The position numbers and the translations under genes are program-made. Below are positions 53,620 to 62,691 of a stretch of DNA of 64,000 bases, in pieces. Source of the stretch: Osedax fenrisi (taxonomy: Eukaryota; Annelida; Polychaeta; Sabellida; Siboglinidae); the NCBI GenBank assembly GCA_964019155.1, contig CAXHSG010000177.1:186001-250000 (forward strand), written 5' to 3'. The notes beneath the pieces were generated by a model. That model had not been told where the DNA came from, searched no databases, and worked only from the letters and a program-made list of their open reading frames with translations. How positions within the stretch are numbered: the stretch's first letter is position 1; every line of letters begins with the position of its first letter.

Positions 53620-56600
53620 ATAGCATGGGTTTTAATGATAGCATTAGTTTTAAGTATAGCATGGGTTTTAATGATATAATTAGTTTTAAGTATAGTATGG
53701 GCGTTAATGATATCATTAGTTTTAAGTATAGCATGGGTGTTAATGATAGCTTTAGTTTTAAGTATAGCATGGGTGTTAATGATAGCTTTAGTTTTAAGTA
53801 TAGCATGGGTGTTAATGATATCATTAGTTTTAAGTATAGCATGGATGTTAATGATATATTTAGTTTTAAGTATGGCATGGGTTTTAATGATAGCATTAGT
53901 TTTAAGTATAGCATGGGTTTTAATGATATCATTAGTTTTAAGTATAGCATGGGCGTTAATGATATCATTAGTTTTAAGTATAGCATGGGTGTTAATGATA
54001 GCTTTAGTTTTAAGTATATCATGTATGTTAATGATAGCATTAGTTTTAAGTATAGCATGGGTGTCAATGATAGCATTAGTTTTAAGTATAGAATGGATGA
54101 TAGTGATAGTATTAGTTATAAGTATAGCATGGGTATTAATGATAGCATTAGTTTTAAGTATAGCATGGGTGTCAATGATAGCATTAGTTTTAAGTATAGC
54201 ATGGATGTTAATGATATCATTAGTTTTAAGTATAGCATGGGTGTTAATGATAACATTAGTTTTAATGATAGCATTAGTTTTAAGTATAGCATGGGTATTA
54301 ATGATAGCATTAGTTTTAAGTAGAGCATGGGTGTTAATGATAGCATTAGTTTTAATGATAGAATGGGTGTTAATGATAGCATTAGTTTTAATGATAGCAT
54401 TAGTTTTAAGTATAGCATGGGTATTAATGATAGCATTAGTTTTAAGTATAGCATGGGTGTTAATGATAGCATTAGTTTTAATGATAGAATGGGTGTTAAT
54501 GATAGCATTAGTTTTAAGTATAGCATGGATGATAGTGATAGTATTAGTTATAAGTATAGCATGGGTATTAATGATAGCATTAGTTTTAAGTATAACATGG
54601 GATTTAATGATAGCATTAGTTTTAAGTATAGCATGGGTGTTAATGATAACATTAGTTTTAATGATAGCATTAGTTTTAAGTATAGCATGGGTATTAATGA
54701 TAGCATTAGTTTTAAGTATAGCATGGGTGTTAATGATAGCATTAGTTTTAATGATAGCATGGGTGTTAATGATAGCATTAGTTTTAAGTATAGTATGGAT
54801 GTTAATGATATCTTTAGTTTTAAGTATAGCATGGGTTTTAATGATAGCATTAGTTTTAAGTATAGCATGGGTTTTAATGATATAATTAGTTTTAAGTATA
54901 GTATGGGCGTTAATGATATCATTAGTTTTAAGTATAGCATGGGTGTTAATGATAGCTTTAGTTTTAAGTATAGCATGGGTGTTAATGATAGCTTTAGTTT
55001 TAAGTATAGCATGGGTGTTAATGATATCATTAGTTTTAAGTATAGCATGGATGTTAATGATATCTTTAGTTTTAAGTATGGCATGGGTTTTAATGATAGC
55101 ATTAGTTTTAAGTATAGCATGGGTTTTAATGATATCATTAGTTTTAAGTATAGTATGGGTGTTAATGATAGCTTTAGTTTTAAGTATAGCATGGGTGTTA
55201 ATGATAGCTTTAGTTTTAAGTATAGCATGGGTGTTAATGATATCATTAGTTTTAAGTATAGCATGGATGTTAATGATATCTTTAGTTTTAAGTATGGCAT
55301 GGGTTTTAATGATAGCATTAGTTTTAAGTATAGCATGGGTTTTAATGATATCATTAGTTTTAAGTATAGCATGGGCGTTAATGATATCATTAGTTTTAAG
55401 TATAGCATGGGTGTTAATGATAGCTTTAGTTTTAAGTATATCATGTATGTTAATGATAGCTTTAGTTTTAAGTATAGCATGGATGTTAATGATAGCTTTA
55501 GTTTTAAGTATAGCATGGGTTTTAATGATAGCATTAGTTTTAAGTATAGCATGGGTTTTAATGATATCATTAGTTTTAAGTATAGCATGGGCGTTAATTA
55601 TATCATTAGTTTTAAGTATAGCATGGGTGTTAATAATAGCTTTACTTTTAAGTATAACATGGATGTTAATGATAGCATTAGTTTTAAGTATAGCATGGGT
55701 GTTAATGATAACATTAGTTTTAATGATAGCATTAGTTTTAAGTATATCATATATTTTAATGATAGCATTAGTTTTAAGTATAGCATGTGTGTTAATGATA
55801 TCATTAGTTTTAAGTATAGCATGGGTGTTAATGATAGTATTAGTTTTAAGTATAGCATGGGTGTTAATGATCGCATTAGTTTTAAGTATAACATGGGTGT
55901 TAATGATAGCATTAGTTTTAAGTATAGCATGGGTGTTAATGATAGCATTAGTTTTAATTATAACATGGGTGTTAATGATAGCATTAGTTTTAATGATAGC
56001 ATGGGAGTTAATGATAGCATTAGTTTTAAGTATAGCATGAGTAGTAATGATATCATTAGTTTTAAGTATAGCATGGGTGTTAATGATAGCTTTAGTTTTA
56101 AGTATAGCATGGGTGTTAATGATAGCATTAGTTTTAAGTATAGCATGGATGTTAATGATATCTTTAGTTTTAAGTATAGCATGGGTTTTAATGATAGCAT
56201 TAGTTTTAAGTATAGCATGGGTTTTAATGATATCATTAGTTTTAAGTATAGCATGGGCGTTAATGATATCATTAGTTTTAAGTATAGCATGGGTGTTAAT
56301 GATAGCTTTAGTTTTATGTATAGCATGGGTGTCAATGATAGCATTAGTTTTAAGTATAGCATGGATGATAGTGATAGTATTAGTTATAAGTATAGCATGG
56401 GTATTAATGATAGCATTAGTTATAAGTATAGCATGGGTATTAATGATAGCATTAGTTTTAAGTATAACATGGGATTTAATGATAGCATTAGTTTTAAGTA
56501 TAGCATGGGTGTTAATGATAACATTAGTTTTAATGATAGCATTAGTTTTAAGTATAGCATGGGTATTAATGATAGCATTAGTTTTAATGATAGCATGGGT

Positions 56601-57649
56601 GTTAATGATAGCATTAGTTTTAATGATAGCATGGGTGTTAATGATAGCATTAGTTTTAAGTATAGCATGGATGTTAATGATAATTTTAGTTTTAAGTATA
56701 GCATGGGTGTTAATGATAGCATTAGTTTTAAGTATAGCATGGGTTTTAATGATATCATTAGTTTTAAGTATAGCATGGGCGTTAATGATATCATTAGTTT
56801 TAAGTATAGCATGGGTGTTAATGATAGCTTTAGTTTTAAGTATAGCATGGGTGTTAATGATAGCTTTAGTTTTAAGTATAGCATGGGTGTTAATAATAGC
56901 ATTAGTTTTAAGTATAGCATGGATGTTAATGATATCTTTAGTTTTAAGTATAGCATGGGTGTCAATGATAGCATTAGTTTTAAGTATAGCATGGGTTTTA
57001 ATGATATCATTAGTTTTAAGTATAGCATGGGCGTTAATGATATCATTAGTTTTAAGTATAGCATGGGTGTTAATGATAGCTTTAGTTTTAAGTATATCAT
57101 GTATGTTAATGATAGCATTAGTTTTAAGTATAGCATGGGTGTCAATGATAGCATTAGTTTTAAGTATAGCATGGATGATAGTGATAGTATTAGTTATAAG
57201 TATAGCATGGGTATTAATGATAGCATTAGTTTTAAGTATAGCATGGGTGTCAATGATAGCATTAGTTTTAAGTATAGCATGGATGTTAATGATATCATTA
57301 GTTTTAAGTATAGCATGGGTGTTAATGATAACATTAGTTTTAATGATAGCATTAGTTTTAAGTATAGCATGGGTATTAATGATAGCATTAGTTTTAAGTA
57401 TAGCATGGGTGTTAATGATAGCATTAGTTTTAATGATAGCATGGGTGTTAATGATAGCATTAGTTTTAATGATAGCATTATTTTTAAGTATAGCATGGGT
57501 ATTAATGATAGCATTAGTTTTAAGTATAGCATGGGTGTTAATAATAGCTTTACTTTTAAGTATAACATGGATGTAATGATAGCATTAGTTTTAAGTATAG
57601 CATGGGTGTTAATGATAACATTAGTTTTAATGATAGCATTAGTTTAAGT
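53620..57649 (+). repeat. 4.1-kb higher-order repeat, copy 3 (4,030 bp)
   Basis: This copy is 90 bp (five units) shorter than copy 2 on the 4,120 register. Part of the change is loss of one 36-bp dimer near 55,150; the rest lies near 55.5-55.6 kb, where a GGCGTTAATTATATC segment replaces the copy 1-2 sequence. The 17-mers at 57,562 and 57,633 keep the 71-bp spacing. A private TAATTTTAG change lies near 56,682. Confidence 0.85.
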
Positions 57650-60600
57650 ATAGCATGGGTTTTAATGATAGCATTAGTTTTAAGTATAGCATGGGTTTTA
57701 ATGATATAATTAGTTTTAAGTATAGTATGGGCGTTAATGATATCATTAGTTTTAAGTATAGCATGGGTGTTAATGATAGCTTTAGTTTTAAGTATAGCAT
57801 GGGTGTTAATGATAGCTTTAGTTTTAAGTATAGCATGGGTGTTAATGATATCATTAGTTTTAAGTATAGCATGGATGTTAATGATATATTTAGTTTTAAG
57901 TATGGCATGGGTTTTAATGATAGCATTAGTTTTAAGTATAGCATGGGTTTTAATGATATCATTAGTTTTAAGTATAGCATGGGCGTTAATGATATCATTA
58001 GTTTTAAGTATAGCATGGGTGTTAATGATAGCTTTAGTTTTAAGTATATCATGTATGTTAATGATAGCATTAGTTTTAAGTATAGCATGGGTGTCAATGA
58101 TAGCATTAGTTTTAAGTATAGAATGGATGATAGTGATAGTATTAGTTATAAGTATAGCATGGGTATTAATGATAGCATTAGTTTTAAGTATAGCATGGGT
58201 GTCAATGATAGCATTATTTTTAAGTATAGCATGGATGTTAATGATATCATTAGTTTTAAGTATAGCATGGGTGTTAATGATAACATTAGTTTTAATGATA
58301 GCATTAGTTTTAAGTATAGCATGGGTATTAATGATAGCATTAGTTTTAAGTAGAGCATGGGTGTTAATGATAGCATTAGTTTTAATGATAGAATGGGTGT
58401 TAATGATAGCATTAGTTTTAATGATAGCATTAGTTTTAAGTATAGCATGGGTATTAATGATAGCATTAGTTTTAAGTATAGCATGGGTGTTAATGATAGC
58501 ATTAGTTTTAATGATAGCATGGGTGTTAATGATAGCATTAGTTTTAAGTATAGCATGGATGATAGTGATAGTATTAGTTATAAGTATAGCATGGGTATTA
58601 ATGATAGCATTAGTTTTAAGTATAACATGGGATTTAATGATAGCATTAGTTTTAAGTATAGCATGGGTGTTAATGATAACATTAGTTTTAATGATAGCAT
58701 TAGTTTTAAGTATAGCATGGGTATTAATGATAGCATTAGTTTTAAGTATAGCATGGGTGTTAATGATAGCATTAGTTTTAATGATAGCATGGGTGTTAAT
58801 GATAGCATTAGTTTTAAGTATAGCATGGATGTTAATGATATCTTTAGTTTTAAGTATAGCATGGGTTTTAATGATAGCATTAGTTTTAAGTATAGCATGG
58901 GTTTTAATGATATAATTAGTTTTAAGTATAGTATGGGCGTTAATGATATCATTAGTTTTAAGTATAGCATGGGTGTTAATGATAGCTTTAGTTTTAAGTA
59001 TAGCATGGGTGTTAATGATAGCTTTAGTTTTAAGTATAGCATGGGTGTTAATGATATCATTAGTTTTAAGTATAGCATGGATGTTAATGATATCTTTAGT
59101 TTTAAGTATGGCATGGGTTTTAATGATAGCATTAGTTTTAAGTATAGCATGGGTTTTAATGATATCATTAGTTTTAAGTATAGTATGGGTGTTAATGATA
59201 GCTTTAGTTTTAAGTATAGCATGGGTGTTAATGATAGCTTTAGTTTTAAGTATAGCATGGGTGTTAATGATATCATTAGTTTTAAGTATAGCATGGATGT
59301 TAATGATATCTTTAGTTTTAAGTATGGCATGGGTTTTAATGATAGCATTAGTTTTAAGTATAGCATGGGTTTTAATGATATCATTAGTTTTAAGTATAGC
59401 ATGGGCGTTAATGATATCATTAGTTTTAAGTATAGCATGGGTGTTAATGATAGCTTTAGTTTTAAGTATATCATGTATGTTAATGATAGCTTTAGTTTTA
59501 AGTATAGCATGGATGTTAATGATAGCATTAGTTTTAAGTATAGCATGGGTTTTAATGATATCATTAGTTTTAAGTATAGCATGGGCGTTAATTATATCAT
59601 TAGTTTTAATGATAGCATGGTTGTTAATGATAATATTAGTTTTAAGTATAGCATGGATGTTAAAGATAGCATTAGTTTTAAGTATAGCATGGGTATTAAT
59701 GATATCATTAGTTTTAAGTATAGCATGGGTATTAATGATAGCATTTGTTTTAAGTATAGCATGGGTGTTAATGATAGCATTAGTTTTAATGATAGCATTA
59801 GTTTTAATGATAGCATTAGTTTTAAGTATAGCATGGGTATTAATGATAGCATTAGTTTTAAGTATAGCATGGGTGTTAATAATAGCTTTACTTTTAAGTA
59901 TAACATGGATGTTAATGATAGCATTAGTTTTAAGTATAGCATGGGTGTTAATGATAACATTAGTTTTAATGATAGCATTAGTTTTAAGTATATCATATAT
60001 TTGAATGATAGCATTAGTTTTAAGTATAGCATGTGTGTTAATGATATCATTAGTTTTAAGTATAGCATGGATGTTAATGATAGCTTTAGTTTTAAGTATA
60101 GCATGGGTTTTAATGATAGCATTAGTTTTAAGTATAACATGGGTGTTAATGATAGCATTAGTTTTAAGTATAGCATGGGTGTTAATGATAGCATTAGTTT
60201 TAATTATAACATGGGTGTTAATGATAGCATTAGTTTTAATGATAGCATGGGAGTTAATGATAGCATTAGTTTTAAGTATAGCATGGGTAGTAATGATATC
60301 ATTAGTTTTAAGTATAGCATGGGTGTTAATGATAGCTTTAGTTTTAAGTATAGCATGGGTGTTAATGATAGCATTAGTTTTAAGTATAGCATGGATGTTA
60401 ATGATATCTTTAGTTTTAAGTATAGCATGGGTTTTAATGATAGCATTAGTTTTAAGTATAGCATGGGTTTTAATGATATCATTAGTTTTAAGTATAGCAT
60501 GGGCGTTAATGATATCATTATTTTTAAGTATAGCATGGGTGTTAATGATAGCTTTAGTTTTATGTATAGCATGGGTGTCAATGATAGCATTAGTTTTAAG

Positions 60601-61892
60601 TATAGCATGGATGATAGTGATAGTATTAGTTATAAGTATAGCATGGGTATTAATGATAGCATTAGTTATAAGTATAGCATGGGTATTAATGATAGCATTA
60701 GTTTTAAGTATAACATGGGATTTAATGATAGCATTAGTTTTAAGTATAGCATGGGTGTTAATGATAACATTAGTTTTAATGATAGCATTAGTTTTAAGTA
60801 TAGCATGGGTATTAATGATAGCATTAGTTTTAATGATAGCATGGGTGTTAATGATAGCATTAGTTTTAATGATAGCATGGGTGTTAATGATAGCATTAGT
60901 TTTAAGTATAGCATGGATGTTAATGATATCTTTAGTTTTAAGTATAGCATGGGTGTTAATGATAGCATTAGTTTTAAGTATAGCATGGGTTTTAATGATA
61001 TCATTAGTTTTAAGTATAGCATGGGCGTTAATGATATCATTAGTTTTAAGTATAGCATGGGTGTTAATGATAGCTTTAGTTTTAAGTATAGCATGGGTGT
61101 TAATGATAGCTTTAGTTTTAAGTATAGCATGGGTGTTAATAATAGCATTAGTTTTAAGTATAGCATGGATGTTAATGATATCTTTAGTTTTAAGTATAGC
61201 ATGGGTGTCAATGATAGCATTAGTTTTAAGTATAGCATGGGTTTTAATGATATCATTAGTTTTAAGTATAGCATGGGCGTTAATGATATCATTAGTTTTA
61301 AGTATAGCATGGGTGTTAATGATAGCTTTAGTTTTAAGTATATCATGTATGTTAATGATAGCATTAGTTTTAAGTATAGCATGGGTGTCAATGATAGCAT
61401 TAGTTTTAAGTATAGCATGGATGATAGTGATAGTATTAGTTATAAGTATAGCATGGGTATTAATGATAGCATTAGTTTTAAGTATAGCATGGGTGTCAAT
61501 GATAGCATTAGTTTTAAGTATAGCATGGATGTTAATGATATCATTAGTTTTAAGTATAGCATGGGTGTTAATGATAACATTAGTTTTAATGATAGCATTA
61601 GTTTTAAGTATAGCATGGGTATTAATGATAGCATTAGTTTTAAGTATAGCATGGGTGTTAATGATAGCATTAGTTTTAATGATAGCATGGGTGTTAATGA
61701 TAGCATTAGTTTTAATGATAGCATTATTTTTAAGTATAGCATGGGTATTAATGATAGCATTAGTTTTAAGTATAGCATGGGTGTTAATAATAGCTTTACT
61801 TTTAAGTATAACATGGATGTAATGATAGCATTAGTTTTAAGTATAGCATGGGTGTTAATGATAACATTAGTTTTAATGATAGCATTAGTTTT
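57650..61892 (+). repeat. 4.1-kb higher-order repeat, copy 4 (about 4,243 bp)
   Basis: Offset from copy 3 rises from 4,030 at the TAG variant (54,323 to 58,353) to 4,246 at the 17-mer (57,562 to 61,808), so about 216 bp (12 units) were gained in between. The extra or altered stretch near 59.59-60.19 kb carries GCATGGTTG, TAATAATATTAG and the rare GTTAAAGATAG, an order also found at 3.65-4.27 kb (offset 55,941). The GTTTAAGT 17-mer that ends copies 1-3 is absent; homology breaks at about 61,890. Confidence 0.83.
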
Positions 61893-62691
61893 AAGTATAA
61901 CATGGGATTTAATGATAGCATTAGTTTTAAGTATAGCATGGGTGTCAATGATAGCATTAGTTTTAAGTATAGCATGGATGTTAATGATAGCATTAGTTTT
62001 AAGTATAACATGGGTGTTAATGATAGCATTAGTTTTAAGTATAGCATGGGTTTTAATGATATCATTAGTTTTAAGTATAGCATGGGCGTTAATGATATCA
62101 TTAGTTTTAAGTATAGCATGGGTGTTAATGATAGCTTTAGTTTTAAGTATATCATGTATGTTAATGATAGCATTAGTTTTAAGTATAGCATGGGTGTCAA
62201 TGATAGCATTAGTTTTAAGTATAGCATGGATGATAGTGATAGTATTAGTTATAAGTATAGCATGGGTATTAATGATAGCATTAGTTATAAGTATAGCATG
62301 GGTATTAATGATAGCATTAGTTTTAAGTATAACATGGGATTTAATGATAGCATTAGTTTTAAGTATAGCATGGGTGTCAATGATAGCATTAGTTTTAAGT
62401 ATAGCATGGATGTTAATGATAGCATTAGTTTTAAGTATAACATGGGTGTTAATGATAGCATTAGTTTAAGTATAGCATGGGTGTTAATGATAGCATTAGT
62501 TTTAAGTATAGCATGGGTATTAATGATAGCATTAGTTTTAAGTATAGTTGGTGTGTTAATGATAGCATTAGTTTTAAGTAGAGCATGGGTGTTAATGATA
62601 GTATTAATTTTAAGTATAATATAGATGTTAACGATAGCATTAGTTTTAAGTACAGCATGGGTGTTAATGATAGCATTAGTTTTAAGTATAA
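60678..62691 (+). repeat. 2,014-bp tandem duplication, first copy
   Basis: Matches 62,692 onwards at offset 2,014 = 18 x 112 - 2. The two missing bases are the 17-mer at 62,455 and the GATGTAATG 17-mer (61,808, repeated at 63,822). The unit is chimeric: its left 1.2 kb is the end of 4.1-kb HOR copy 4 and its right 0.8 kb is a middle-domain module. I saw no difference from the second copy over the 1.3 kb available. Confidence 0.85.
61893..62691 (+). repeat. Middle-domain module inside the right domain
   Basis: About 0.8 kb of middle-domain type. It runs GGGATTTAATG, GTGTCAATG, GATGTTAATG in an order seen near 23.46 and 27.85 kb. It then has the GTTTAAGT 17-mer at 62,455, the unit ATAGTTGGTGTGTTAATG near 62,544, ATAATATAG near 62,616, GTTAACG at 62,627 and GTACAGC near 62,651. 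The last five landmarks match 17,739-17,940 at offset 44,716. AAGTAGAGC near 62,578 is private here compared with that locus. Confidence 0.82.

Larger units (their letters stand above)
17739..62471 (+). repeat. Class C 17-mers (ATAGCATTAGTTTAAGT), 11 sites
   Basis: One T missing from GTTTTAAGT. Unit starts: 17,739, 19,572, 20,525, 22,522 (ATATC form), 24,303, 27,200, 28,693, 49,484, 53,603, 57,633 and 62,455. Downstream neighbours differ: several middle-domain copies precede the TTGGTGTG unit, while those at 49.5, 53.6 and 57.6 kb mark ends of 4.1-kb HOR copies. Confidence 0.9.
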
